A DNA stretch of 64,000 bases from assembly GCF_004331485.1 (NCBI RefSeq), contig NZ_SJKD01000009.1:331520-395519 (forward strand), read 5' to 3'. Shown in pieces: positions 33,874 through 42,233 of the stretch (position 1 is the first letter of the stretch; every line of letters starts with the position of its first letter). The notes beneath the pieces were generated by a model, which was not told the origin of the DNA, ran no database searches, and saw only the letters and a list, made by a program, of their open reading frames with translations. The position numbers and the translations under genes were made by a program. Source of the DNA: Kribbella capetownensis (GTDB lineage Bacteria > Actinomycetota > Actinomycetes > Propionibacteriales > Kribbellaceae).

Positions 33874-34839
33874 TCAGTCCTTCCCGTCGGACCGGACCAA
33901 ACGAGCCCGGAGGATGGTGAACGTGCGGGTGATGGTGAAGCCGGTCTTCAGATAGAGCTGCCCGGCCGCCGACTTCTCGCCGGTCCAGAGGAACCACGCG
34001 CTGTGCGCGCCGAGGCCGGCCATCCGCTCCAGCGTCAGATGCAGGAGCACCTTGCCGAGCCCGGTGCCACGGCTCGCCGGGAGTACGCCGAACGGCCCGA
34101 AGCGATCGATCACACCTTCGTAGGTGCCGTGCATCGCCCAGCCGAGGATCCCGCGGCCGGGATCGCGCGCGACCACGATCCGGTCCAGCGGCATGCCCGC
34201 CACCACGGCCTCGCGGATCGCTCGCGCCCAGTCCGGATTGAAATCAACCCCGGCAATGTTGATCAATGCGGTCAACTCATCACCGGTCGGTGTTCCGAAC
34301 GTGTATCCATCATTGATCAACATGTTGATCCGGTCGCGGACCTCAGCCGGGATCTCGTACCCGACCAGGCTGCGGTCCATCGCGACCGCGTCGTACTGCG
34401 GCTCGAATCCGAGGGCTGTGGTCAGTCGCTGAGCGGCTGGATAGCGGGCGCTGTCGAGGCCGGGCAGGAAGTAGTTCGGGGTGTACGACGAGAAGAAGAC
34501 TTCCGAGCGCCCTTGGTCGCGCAGCCAGTCCATGGCTGCGGTCAACAGTTCCGTGCCGATCCCTTGGCCGCGGTGGTCCGGGTGGACGAAGAAGAACGGG
34601 ATCCATCCGCTGGCCGGTTCGAGGTCGTCGCCTGCCGCCGCGATCAGCCGTCGGACGGCGTACGCCGCCCCGACCACCTGGTCGTTGTGCACGGCAACCT
34701 TGAGGCCGGCCGGATCGAAGTTGCGGTCCAGCAGGAACTGGTCGCGGAAGCGCAGGTAGCCGATCGGGTCCGCCGGCGCAGCGGCGGTCCACACGGAGGC
34801 GAGCGCCGGCCCGTCCCCGACCTCGAACGAGCGGATCAC
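33874..34839 (-). CDS. Double-GNAT acetyltransferase
   Basis: This 321-aa protein has two tandem GNAT folds, each with an acetyl-CoA pyrophosphate loop: HPDHRGQGIGTEL near residue 91 and ASRGTGLGKVL near residue 264. It is cytoplasmic. Double-GNAT proteins in this style include mycothiol synthase MshD, but the rest does not let me assign a substrate. Its place between NamZ and the sugar importer suggests acetylation of an imported amino sugar or its amine. The GTG start overlaps the NamZ stop by GTGA. Confidence 0.82.
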   Translation of the reverse strand: MIRSFEVGDGPALASVWTAAAPADPIGYLRFRDQFLLDRNFDPAGLKVAVHNDQVVGAAYAVRRLIAAAGDDLEPASGWIPFFFVHPDHRGQGIGTELLTAAMDWLRDQGRSEVFFSSYTPNYFLPGLDSARYPAAQRLTTALGFEPQYDAVAMDRSLVGYEIPAEVRDRINMLINDGYTFGTPTGDELTALINIAGVDFNPDWARAIREAVVAGMPLDRIVVARDPGRGILGWAMHGTYEGVIDRFGPFGVLPASRGTGLGKVLLHLTLERMAGLGAHSAWFLWTGEKSAAGQLYLKTGFTITRTFTILRARLVRSDGKD

Positions 34840-35936
34840 TTGGCCGTCCCTTCGTAGAGCAGTGCGTCTGGCCGCGCCCAGTCGAGGGTTGTCGAGGGCA
34901 ACAGGGCTACCGGGTCTTCTCCTGCCTCAAAAGCCTTGCGCAGCGAGTCGGAGCCCCAGAGCTTGTCCAGCGACGGGAGCAGACCGAAGTCGGAGGGGTA
35001 GAGCTCGTTCAGCACCCGCAACATGACCAGCGCGGTCCGCACCGGCTGGTACGCCGCCCGATCCACGACATGCACCTGGACCCCGGGCACCGCCTGACCG
35101 GCGTACTTGCTGAAGACCGGTTCGAACCAGGTACGGCGGAACACGACGCCGGGAAGCTCGCACTCGCGCAGCGCCGGGACGAACCGGGCGTCGACGAACG
35201 GCGCCCCGATGGTCTCGAACGGCCGCGTCGTGCCGCGGCCCTCGCTGAGGTTCGTGCCCTCGAAGAGCCCGGTACCCGGATAGACGAGCGCGGTGTCGAG
35301 GGTCGGCATGTTCGGCGACGGCGGCACCCAGGTCATCCCGGTCCCCCATGAGTCGCGAGTCCAGCCGTCCATCGTGATGACTGTTGCCTCACCCAACTGA
35401 CGGGCCAGCTCACCGACGGTCAGACCGTGCCGGAGCGGGATCGGGGCGCGGCCGACAAAGCTCTCGAAGCCCGGCTGGAGCGCCGGACCTTCCACCTGGA
35501 CGCCGCCGAGCGGGTTCGGGCGGTCGAGGACGACGAACGGCTTGCCGAGGCGTTCGGCCGCCTTCAGGCAGTCGTACATCGTCCAGACGTAGGTGTAGAA
35601 CCGGGTGCCGATGTCCTGGATGTCGAACAGGAGCACGTCGACACCGGAGAACAGGTCGTCGAGTCCGCGACCGTGCCGGAGATAGGTGTCGAAGACAGGC
35701 AGCCCGGTGTCCGGGTCGACGCCTTCCGCCTCGCTCTCGCCGGCTTGCGCCGTACCGCGCAGACCATGCTCGGGGCCGAAGAGCGCGGTCAGGGGAAGAC
35801 CGGCCTCCAGCAGCGCGACCGAGGTCGGTCGCAGATCCGGCAGTACGCCGGTGAAGTTCGTGATCAATCCGAGGCGGCCGTCGTCCACCAGCCCCGGTTC
35901 CCCGGCCAGACGCTCCGCGCCGGTCCGGACTGCCAT
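34836..35936 (-). CDS. namZ: DUF1343 / NamZ-like exo-beta-N-acetylmuramidase
   Basis: This 366-aa protein matches the DUF1343 (NamZ) family throughout: ALFGPEHGLRG (about 52-62), LLFDIQDIGTRFYTYVWTM (about 104-122), FVVLDRPNPLGG and GTNLSEGRGTTRPFE. NamZ enzymes remove terminal N-acetylmuramic acid from peptidoglycan fragments. Most characterised ones are secreted, whereas this one shows no signal peptide, so it may act on imported MurNAc-containing disaccharides. The ATG at 35936 is preferred over a TTG two codons earlier. It is the first gene of the operon, with promoter and operator at 35984-36033. Confidence 0.88.
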   Translation of the reverse strand: MAVRTGAERLAGEPGLVDDGRLGLITNFTGVLPDLRPTSVALLEAGLPLTALFGPEHGLRGTAQAGESEAEGVDPDTGLPVFDTYLRHGRGLDDLFSGVDVLLFDIQDIGTRFYTYVWTMYDCLKAAERLGKPFVVLDRPNPLGGVQVEGPALQPGFESFVGRAPIPLRHGLTVGELARQLGEATVITMDGWTRDSWGTGMTWVPPSPNMPTLDTALVYPGTGLFEGTNLSEGRGTTRPFETIGAPFVDARFVPALRECELPGVVFRRTWFEPVFSKYAGQAVPGVQVHVVDRAAYQPVRTALVMLRVLNELYPSDFGLLPSLDKLWGSDSLRKAFEAGEDPVALLPSTTLDWARPDALLYEGTAK

Positions 35937-35947
35937 CGTCAACCACC

Positions 35948-35980
35948 AACCCAGATCGTGGATCCTGCAGGAACTGGGTT
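35948..35980 (-). promoter_or_regulatory. Inverted repeat in the NamZ leader
   Basis: AACCCAG (35948-35954) pairs with CTGGGTT (35974-35980), enclosing the palindrome TCCTGCAGGA. On the mRNA it would fold just before the NamZ start, as either a 5'-UTR hairpin or an operator. Confidence 0.4.
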
Positions 35981-35983
35981 GAA

Positions 35984-36033
35984 AACTTACCGATGGCTTC
36001 AGGCAAAGGTCAATGGATTACGGACAAACGTTT
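35984..36033 (-). promoter_or_regulatory. Promoter and LacI-like operator of the NamZ-ABC operon
   Basis: On the minus strand TTGACC (36008-36013) and TAAGTT (35984-35989) are spaced 18 nt apart. Just upstream of the -35, AAACGTTT (36026-36033) is the core of LacI-family operators (compare TGTAAACGTTTACA) and is unusually AT-rich here. No LacI gene is present in the window. Confidence 0.5.
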
Positions 36034-36045
36034 ACCAACGAGCCG

Positions 36046-36373
36046 TCAGGACTGCAGCGAGGCCAGATACTCTATCGCCCGGGCGTTGATTTCCTCCGGT
36101 GGGACGTCCCGGGTCCGCAACTCTTCCATCCACGCGGCGTACACGGCGTTCGACGCGCTGAACTCGAGGGCGATGTTGTCCGATCACGGAAGTTCAGGTG
36201 GGAGGCGAACGCCTCGTCCCGGATCGGCGTCTAGGTCACGCCGAACTCGTCGACCGGCGTTCCCACTCGACCAGTTCGTCCCGGCTGGACGCCGCCATCC
36301 CGAGGTGGTCGAGTCCGGTGGTGAGCTCGGTGACCGACAGGCACACGTGGTCGACTCCAGCAAAGGCCGGCAT
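36046..36373 (-). pseudogene. Degraded VOC (glyoxalase-fold) gene
   Basis: The start is intact: an ATG at 36373 after a GGGGGAG site, giving MPAFAGVDHVCLSVTELTTG. The coding then jumps to DHLGMAASSRDELVEWERR, so the first betaalpha module is missing. The frame then shifts, a TAG stop lies at 36231-36233 where a Tyr codon is expected (VT-stop-TPIRDEAF), and a second shift follows near FRD. The C-terminal end (NIALEFSASNAVYAAWMEEL through EYLASLQS) is intact up to the stop at 36046. The intact family is about 140 aa. It is clearly non-functional. Confidence 0.85.
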
Positions 36374-36483
36374 GGGCTCCCCCTTTCCCCCGCTGCGGAA
36401 TGTAGCTCCCCACCTCGGGCAGGAGGAAGGGACCGGCAAGCCCACAGATCAAGAGCCGGGAGCGTGTCAGGGCCGGAAGGGCG

Positions 36484-37251
36484 TCAGGGCAGGAAGGGAG
36501 TGAGCGCTGCGAGGAAGTCGTCGAGGCGCTCGGCGTGGACCCAGTGGCCGGCCTCGGGGACTTCGGCGTATTCGACCTGAGGGAAGTACGACGCGATCGT
36601 CGCGCGGTGGTCCTGCTGGACGTACTCCGACTTGCCGCCGTAGATGAACAGGGTCGGGCCGTCGTACCGCAGGCCCTCGACGTCGGAAGGCCAGCCAGAA
36701 ATGGCCGGCAGCGCCGCCTCGATCACCGGCAGGTTGGGCCGCCAGCGAGCACCAGCCTCGTCGAGGATCAGATTCTGCAGCAGGAAGGCCCGGGTCCCAG
36801 GAGTCGGTACGGCGGCAACCAGTTGGGCGTCGACATCAGCCCGTCGCTGGACCGACGACAAGTCCGCACGCCGCATCGCTTGCGCGTACTCGACGAACGC
36901 CGGCGGATAAGCGATCGGCGCAGCATCAACCACGACCAGGCGCTCCACGACCTGCGGGTACCGCAGCGCGGTGAGCATCGCGGTCTTGCCACCCATTGAA
37001 TGTCCGACCAGAGCGACCGACCCGACCCCGAGAGACTCGATCGTCTCCCGAACGTCGTCGGCCATCTCCGGGTAGCTCATCGTGTCGGTGTGCGGCGACG
37101 TGCCGTGGTTACGCAGGTCGAAGGCGAACACCCGATGCGCACTCGCGAGCCGCCGGGCCGCGGTCATCCAGTTCCGGCCGGACCCGAACAGTCCGTGCAT
37201 GACCACGACCGGCGTACCGGAATCGCCGTACGACGCAACCGGAAGTTTCAT
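36484..37251 (-). CDS. Alpha/beta-hydrolase esterase (YbfF-like)
   Basis: This 255-aa protein has oxyanion HG (MHGLFGSGRNW near 19), nucleophile Ser85 in GHSMGG, an acid in the region after the cap, and the final His in EAGHWVHAE. Its size and motifs resemble YbfF-type acyl-CoA/carboxyl esterases. It is cytoplasmic. The ATG at 37251 comes 11 nt after the stop of the small zinc-ribbon gene, so the pair forms an operon. The substrate is unknown. Confidence 0.87.
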   Translation of the reverse strand: MKLPVASYGDSGTPVVVMHGLFGSGRNWMTAARRLASAHRVFAFDLRNHGTSPHTDTMSYPEMADDVRETIESLGVGSVALVGHSMGGKTAMLTALRYPQVVERLVVVDAAPIAYPPAFVEYAQAMRRADLSSVQRRADVDAQLVAAVPTPGTRAFLLQNLILDEAGARWRPNLPVIEAALPAISGWPSDVEGLRYDGPTLFIYGGKSEYVQQDHRATIASYFPQVEYAEVPEAGHWVHAERLDDFLAALTPFLP

Positions 37252-37262
37252 GCAGGAGCCTT

Positions 37263-37562
37263 TCAGCGATGGCGCTGCCAGCAGGCGGTGTGCCAGTGGC
37301 GGCGTTCGTCGAGGGACTGGGCGCCGCCGATCGCGGCGAGCAGGCTGGGGTTCTCCGGCCACACCACGACGTGCGGCGTGCCGGGCGCGATCTGCTGGTC
37401 GCACCCCGGGCAGCGGTACGACTTCCCGGACGCGGTACCGGACACCCGGCGGACGATCCACCCGCCGTCGGCGCGTTCCTCCCGGAGTTGGCTGCCACCG
37501 AGCAACGGCCGGTCGCTGACGGGCCGCTGCCACTTCGACGGTTTCCTGCTCCGGGGTGACAT
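37263..37562 (-). CDS. Small zinc-ribbon-like protein, 99 aa
   Basis: Zinc-type ligands CPGC (about residues 51-54) and HWHTAC (about 88-93) flank a PGTPHVVVWPE segment. This pattern is seen in conserved actinobacterial proteins often mislabelled ATP/GTP-binding. The N-terminus is basic and disordered. It is probably cytoplasmic and might bind nucleic acid; the function is unknown. It is co-transcribed with the hydrolase downstream. Confidence 0.75.
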   Translation of the reverse strand: MSPRSRKPSKWQRPVSDRPLLGGSQLREERADGGWIVRRVSGTASGKSYRCPGCDQQIAPGTPHVVVWPENPSLLAAIGGAQSLDERRHWHTACWQRHR

Positions 37563-37578
37563 AGCCCTGCAAGGCTAT
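37561..37578. promoter_or_regulatory. Inverted repeat over the start of the zinc-ribbon gene
   Basis: ATAGCC (37561-37566) and GGCTAT (37573-37578) are separated by 6 nt and overlap the ATG at 37560-37562. The minus-strand TAGCCT could be a -10 box; binding here would block transcription or translation. Confidence 0.3.
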
Positions 37579-37612
37579 CCGTATGAGCCACGTCACCCCG
37601 GCCCAGTCAGGC

Positions 37613-39004
37613 TCAGCTGCGGGCGACGGCGTACGCCGCGCAGCCGATCAGCTCCATCGAGACCTGCAGACGCTCCAGGCTGACGTTCTTCGCGATGGTG
37701 TCCTCGGGCGAGTGGTACGGCGGTTCGAGGTACGCCGGTGAGATCTCACCACGCCAGGAGAAGTTGGCAGCCGCGATCCCGACCTCCTGGAACGACTGGT
37801 GATCGGACGCACCACGCTGCACCGGTCCGACCAGCTGCGGGTCGTACCCGAGCCGCTGACCGGCGGCCCGGACCGCGTCCGTCGCGGTGTTGGCGAGGCC
37901 GGTGAAGGACAGCAGCCAGTACGTGATCGCCGGATCCCAACTCGTCGCGACCATGTCGTTCTGGAACACCGCCGCATGCCGGTCGCGCTGGTCCTGCGCC
38001 AACTGCGCGACGTGGTACCGCGACCCGATCAGCCCCTGCTCCTCCGAGCCCCACAACGCGAACCGCAGCGTCGCCTCCGTGGAGATCTTGGTGAACACTC
38101 GCGCCAGCTCCATCGTGAGCACGGTCCCGGAGCCGTCGTCGTTGGCTCCCGGCGCGCCGATCACCGAATCGTAGTGACCGCAGACCATCACGATCGGCGA
38201 GTTCGCGCCGCCACGACCACGGCGTTCACCGATCACGTTGTTCGACACCAGGCCACGATGGGACGTCGTACTCATCCGCAGCGGCAGCGAGTTCACCACC
38301 GCGAGCGCCTCCCGGATCAGCCGCTTCTGCACCTGAGCCACCCCGAGCACTGGGATCGGCGCGTCGGTCAGACCGGACGGCGAGAATGCCGACGCGCGAC
38401 GCGGGAACACCTGGTCGGCAGGCAGCAGGATCACACCCACTGCTCCACGCGCCGCCGCCTCCGCGACGAACACCGGACGCGCGGCCGAGGTGTCATCCGC
38501 GATCACGATCGACCCGGCGACGTCGGCCGGCCAGACCGGAGCCGTCGCCGCGCCGACGTCGCGAACCGGTCCTTCGACCGTGACGTCCAGCTTGCCGCCG
38601 GGTGCGGCGCCCGCCTGCCAGCTCAGGTCATCGGGCAGGATGCCCCGGACATCGAAGATCTGGGCCGTGAACTTGTCGGCGACCGGGAACGGCTCCAGCC
38701 GGGTCCGGTAGCCGAAGTCGTCGAGCTGGCCCGCGATGTAGTCGGCCGCTCGCTTCTCGCTCGTGGTCCCGCCGATCCGCGGGCCGATGTGTCCGGACAG
38801 CACCTGCAGGTGGCGCAGCGCGCGCTCCGAGGACAGGCCGGAGACGACCTGACGGTCGTACTTGTCCAGCTTCGGGCGGCTCACCGCACCGGGTCGCTGG
38901 TCGTCCGCGGCCCAGGCGGGGGCGGCGGGAAGAGCCGTGGCGGCGGTGACTCCGGCGACGGCGCCGAGCAGGCCGCGACGACTCAATCCGGACGATTCGG
39001 TCAT
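37613..39004 (-). CDS. Tat-exported M28 zinc aminopeptidase
   Basis: This 463-aa protein has a twin-arginine signal (LSRRGLLG, hydrophobic stretch, AWA cleavage near residue 33), so it is exported folded. An M28 di-zinc aminopeptidase domain follows: GHYDS (His ligand), NDDGSG (bridging Asp), SEEQGL (catalytic Glu and ligand), DMVA (Asp) and PPYHSPEDT (final His). A PA-like insert (about 130-230) lies between the N-terminal part and the catalytic motifs. The ATG at 39004 has GAGGAG 7 nt upstream. It releases N-terminal amino acids from extracellular peptides, complementing the peptide importer. Confidence 0.9.
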   Translation of the reverse strand: MTESSGLSRRGLLGAVAGVTAATALPAAPAWAADDQRPGAVSRPKLDKYDRQVVSGLSSERALRHLQVLSGHIGPRIGGTTSEKRAADYIAGQLDDFGYRTRLEPFPVADKFTAQIFDVRGILPDDLSWQAGAAPGGKLDVTVEGPVRDVGAATAPVWPADVAGSIVIADDTSAARPVFVAEAAARGAVGVILLPADQVFPRRASAFSPSGLTDAPIPVLGVAQVQKRLIREALAVVNSLPLRMSTTSHRGLVSNNVIGERRGRGGANSPIVMVCGHYDSVIGAPGANDDGSGTVLTMELARVFTKISTEATLRFALWGSEEQGLIGSRYHVAQLAQDQRDRHAAVFQNDMVATSWDPAITYWLLSFTGLANTATDAVRAAGQRLGYDPQLVGPVQRGASDHQSFQEVGIAAANFSWRGEISPAYLEPPYHSPEDTIAKNVSLERLQVSMELIGCAAYAVARS

Positions 39005-39117
39005 CCAAGGTCTCCTCACAAGGTGGGCGGCCCCGAGACCAGTGACCGTAACCGATCTGCGACTGGGTCGCTCCCCCTCGTGACGGATTTTCTTGCAGGA
39101 CAGGGAAATCCCGCGGT

Positions 39118-40149
39118 TCAGGCGTGCTGTTCGCGCAGTTCTCGGCCCACTTCGTGCATATGGCGCAACCCCATCCGGTACGAATCGATCAGGCCGGTGG
39201 TGACGTACGGCATCCCGATCCGTTGGCAGTACTCCTGCACGATCGGCTGGGCGAAGCGCAGGTTGGCGCGCGGCATGCTCGGGAACAGATGGTGCTCGAT
39301 CTGGTAGTTCAGGCCGCCCATCATCCAGTCGATGACGAGGCCGCCGTCGACGTTGCGCGACGTCAGTACCTGCTTGTCCAGGTGACCCCACTGGGTGTCG
39401 CCGTCAGGCATCTCCATGCCCTTGTGGTTCGGCGCGAACACGCTGCCGAGGTGCAGTCCGAACACCATGTGGTGGATCAGTGCGAACAGCACCGCCTGGC
39501 CGGGCGACATGATCAGGAACAGTGCGCTGAAGTACAGCACCAGGTGCGCGGCCATCAGGCCGAGTTCCAGCCGGGCCTCGCGGCGCGGGCGGCCGAGCAG
39601 GAAGCGGATGCTGGAGACCTTGAGGTTGAAGCCCTCCAGGGTCAGCAGCGGGAAGAAGATCAGCGCCTGGTTGCGGGACAGCCAGCCGTGCAGGCCGGTG
39701 CGGCCCTCGGCCTGCTCGAGCGTCCAGACCAGCACGCCCTCGCCGACGTCGGGGTCCTTGTCGGTGTGGTTGGGATTCGCGTGGTGCCGGTTGTGCTTGT
39801 CGTTCCACCAGCCGTAGCTCATCCCGAGCAGCAGGTTGCCGTGCACCAGGCCGATCCAGTCGTGCAGCTTGCGGGATCCGGCGATCTGCTGGTGTCCGGC
39901 GTCGTGCCCGAAGAACGCCGCCCGGGTGGTCAGAATGCCGAGCGGAATCGCCAGCAGCAGCACCCACCAGGTGCTACCGAGAACCGCCGCGCCGGCCCAG
40001 GTCAGGCCCATCAGCACCACGTTGATCCCGATCGCCATCGCGTACGCCGCAGTACGGCGTTCGAGCAAGCCGGCCGACTTGATCTCGCGGAGCAGCGGGG
40101 AGAAGTCGCTGCCGCGGGTAGGAGGGGATAACGCAATTGGCTGAGCCAT
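39118..40149 (-). CDS. Membrane fatty-acid (acyl-lipid/acyl-CoA) desaturase
   Basis: This 343-aa di-iron membrane desaturase has three His boxes: HDAGH (82-86), HNRHH (119-123) and QIEHH near residue 288, with about four membrane helices between. QIEHH with Gln is typical of front-end/acyl-lipid DesA3-like actinobacterial enzymes. It introduces a double bond in membrane fatty acids. It is divergent from a histidine kinase/response regulator pair, the same neighbourhood as DesK-DesR control of desaturases in other bacteria. Confidence 0.92.
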   Translation of the reverse strand: MAQPIALSPPTRGSDFSPLLREIKSAGLLERRTAAYAMAIGINVVLMGLTWAGAAVLGSTWWVLLLAIPLGILTTRAAFFGHDAGHQQIAGSRKLHDWIGLVHGNLLLGMSYGWWNDKHNRHHANPNHTDKDPDVGEGVLVWTLEQAEGRTGLHGWLSRNQALIFFPLLTLEGFNLKVSSIRFLLGRPRREARLELGLMAAHLVLYFSALFLIMSPGQAVLFALIHHMVFGLHLGSVFAPNHKGMEMPDGDTQWGHLDKQVLTSRNVDGGLVIDWMMGGLNYQIEHHLFPSMPRANLRFAQPIVQEYCQRIGMPYVTTGLIDSYRMGLRHMHEVGRELREQHA

Positions 40150-40326
40150 CAGGTCCTCGTCTCAGAAGCGGGGGGAGGCCTAGGCGTACAGCCGCGGCCA
40201 GCGTACGTCATCAAGCCTCATCGCCCTAACGGCCGAACACACGAGTGCTACGACCCGGATGTCCGGGGGAGGCAGCGCCAGCGCGGAAGTGGACCTAACA
40301 CCACTGAGCGGGCCCGCACGCTCAGT

Positions 40327-40332
40327 CATGAT
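40327..40332 (+). promoter_or_regulatory. Leaderless -10 box of the histidine kinase gene
   Basis: CATGAT lies exactly 6 nt before the ATG at 40339, with no ribosome site between. Confidence 0.45.
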
Positions 40333-40338
40333 GGGTGT

Positions 40339-41634
40339 ATGACCACCATCGCCACCCAGGCACCGCCGATGCGGTACCCGAAGCTCGCCCAGCCGTGGAT
40401 CGCGCTGGCCCTGTCGATCCTGGCCGAGCTCGGGATCGCGTTGTTCGTGCTCAACGTGGTGGCCGTTCCGCTGATCGCGGTCTGGGTCGGGATCCCGCTG
40501 CTGCTCGCGTTCGTTCCGGCCGCGCGGTGGTTCGCGAACTGCCACCGCACGATGCTGGCCGGCTTCCTCGGTGAGCGCATTCCACGCCCGTACAAGAAGC
40601 CACCGATGCCCGGCATCCTGATGTGGCTGCGGACCACGCTGACCGACCCGGCCACCTGGCGTGACATCATCTGGCTGCTGGTGAACGCGGTGATCGGCTT
40701 CACTCTGTGTCTGCTCAGCGCCGTTCTGTTCCTGGCGTCGCTGTTCTACCTGGTCTACCCGCTGCTCGTCGGCGTGACCCCGGAGGGCGTCTTCACCGAG
40801 CCGTTCGGCGGTCTGGTCACGGTGAACTTCTGGACCAGCTTCCTGGTGACGCCGGTGGCCCTGGTCGCCTTCATGATCTGGTACGCCGCCGGCGAGCGGC
40901 TGCTGAAGGCGAACGCGTTCATGGCGCGCTCCCTGCTCGGCCCGACCGAGAGCGCCAAGCTGGCGCTGCGGGTCCGCGAGCTGGCCGAGTCCCGGGCCGA
41001 GACCGTCGACACCCAGGCGGCCGAGCTGCGCCGGATCGAGCGGGACCTGCACGACGGCGCCCAGGCCCGGCTGGCCGCGCTCAGCATGAACCTGGGCATG
41101 GCCGAGGAGATGGTCGCCCGCGACCCGGCCCAGGCGGCAGCCCTGCTCACCGAGGCCCGGGAGTCGGCCAGTACGGCGCTGTCCGAGCTGCGCGACCTGG
41201 TCCGCGGGATCCACCCGCCGGTGCTGGCCGACCGCGGCCTGGAAGGTGCGGTCAAGGCGCTCGCACTGTCCTGTCCCTTCAAGGTGGACGTCACCTTCGA
41301 CGTCCCCGGCCGCCCGCCCGCGCCGGTCGAGTCGGCGGCGTACTTCGCGGTGGCCGAATGCCTCGCGAACGCGGTCAAGTACTCCGCCGCGACGAACGCC
41401 TGGATCCAGATCACGCACGAGGAGGAGAAGCTGCACATGATCGTCGGTGACGACGGCGTCGGAGGTGCGGTGATCCGGCCCGGAGGCGGTCTGTACGGTA
41501 TCGAACGGCGGCTGGCCGCCTTCGACGGTACGTTGACCGTGGTGAGCCCGAGCGCCGGGCCGACCACCGTGATCATGGAGCTGCCTTGCGAGTCCTCATC
41601 GCTGAAGACCACGCCCTCCTCCGGGACGGACTGA
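40339..41634 (+). CDS. Sensor histidine kinase, NarL/DesK class (HisKA_3)
   Basis: This 431-aa protein has about four to five N-terminal membrane helices (residues 20-200). A HisKA_3 dimerisation helix carries the phospho-acceptor His in IERDLHDGAQAR (near 238), followed by an HATPase_c domain (N-box FAVAECLANAVKYS, GDDGVGG and GGGLYGIERRL). It lacks a large sensor domain, so it probably reads the membrane itself, as DesK reads fluidity. The gene ends 49 nt inside the response regulator gene and is divergent from the desaturase. Confidence 0.92.
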   Translation: MTTIATQAPPMRYPKLAQPWIALALSILAELGIALFVLNVVAVPLIAVWVGIPLLLAFVPAARWFANCHRTMLAGFLGERIPRPYKKPPMPGILMWLRTTLTDPATWRDIIWLLVNAVIGFTLCLLSAVLFLASLFYLVYPLLVGVTPEGVFTEPFGGLVTVNFWTSFLVTPVALVAFMIWYAAGERLLKANAFMARSLLGPTESAKLALRVRELAESRAETVDTQAAELRRIERDLHDGAQARLAALSMNLGMAEEMVARDPAQAAALLTEARESASTALSELRDLVRGIHPPVLADRGLEGAVKALALSCPFKVDVTFDVPGRPPAPVESAAYFAVAECLANAVKYSAATNAWIQITHEEEKLHMIVGDDGVGGAVIRPGGGLYGIERRLAAFDGTLTVVSPSAGPTTVIMELPCESSSLKTTPSSGTD

Positions 41635-42233
41635 TCCGCCTGCTGGAGGCGCACGACTTCGAGGTCGTCGAGGCAGTCGACAACGGTCCCCGGCTGGTGC
41701 CCGCCCTGGTGGAGCACCGGCCAGATGTGGCCGTTGTCGACGTACGGCTCCCGCCGACCTTCACCGACGAGGGCCTGAAGGCCGCGATCGAGGCCCGCCG
41801 CCAGGTCCCCGGCCTGCCGATCCTGGTGCTCTCGCAGTATGTCGAGCAACTGTACGCGCGGGAACTGCTGACCGGCGGCGGAGGCGCGGTCGGCTACCTG
41901 CTCAAGGACCGCGTCTCGAACGTGGCCGAGTTCCTCGATTCGGTACGACGGGTGGCCGCCGGCGGCACCGCGATGGACCCGGACGTGATCGGTCAGCTGC
42001 TGGCCCGCAACACGCGCGACGAACCGATCGGCCGGCTGACGCCACGCGAGGCCGAAGTGCTCGGCCTGATGGCCGAGGGCCGCTCGAACGCCGCCATCGC
42101 CAGCGCCCTCTTCGTCACCGAGAAGGCCGTCAGCAAACACACCAACAACATCTTCTCCAAGCTCGACCTCCCGCCCTCGGAGGACGACAACCGCCGAGTG
42201 ATGGCAGTTCTCACCTACCTGTCGTCGCGCTGA
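41586..42233 (+). CDS. Response regulator, NarL/LuxR family
   Basis: This 215-aa protein has a receiver domain (acidic pocket Glu-Asp at 7-8, phospho-Asp in VAVVDVRLPP near 52, Lys in YLLKDRV) and a C-terminal LuxR HTH (LTPREAEVLGLMAEGRSNAA, then VTEKAVSKHTNNIFSKL). The start is TTG at 41586 with GGAG 5 nt upstream; it overlaps the kinase, giving coupled synthesis. The likely target is the divergent desaturase promoter region (40150-40338), by analogy with DesR. Confidence 0.92.
   Translation: MRVLIAEDHALLRDGLIRLLEAHDFEVVEAVDNGPRLVPALVEHRPDVAVVDVRLPPTFTDEGLKAAIEARRQVPGLPILVLSQYVEQLYARELLTGGGGAVGYLLKDRVSNVAEFLDSVRRVAAGGTAMDPDVIGQLLARNTRDEPIGRLTPREAEVLGLMAEGRSNAAIASALFVTEKAVSKHTNNIFSKLDLPPSEDDNRRVMAVLTYLSSR

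Noticed and set aside
36984..37520. Plus-strand open frames over the hydrolase and zinc-ribbon genes
   Set aside because: They are Arg/Pro/Ser-rich shadows with no start context, while the minus-strand genes have motifs and ribosome sites.
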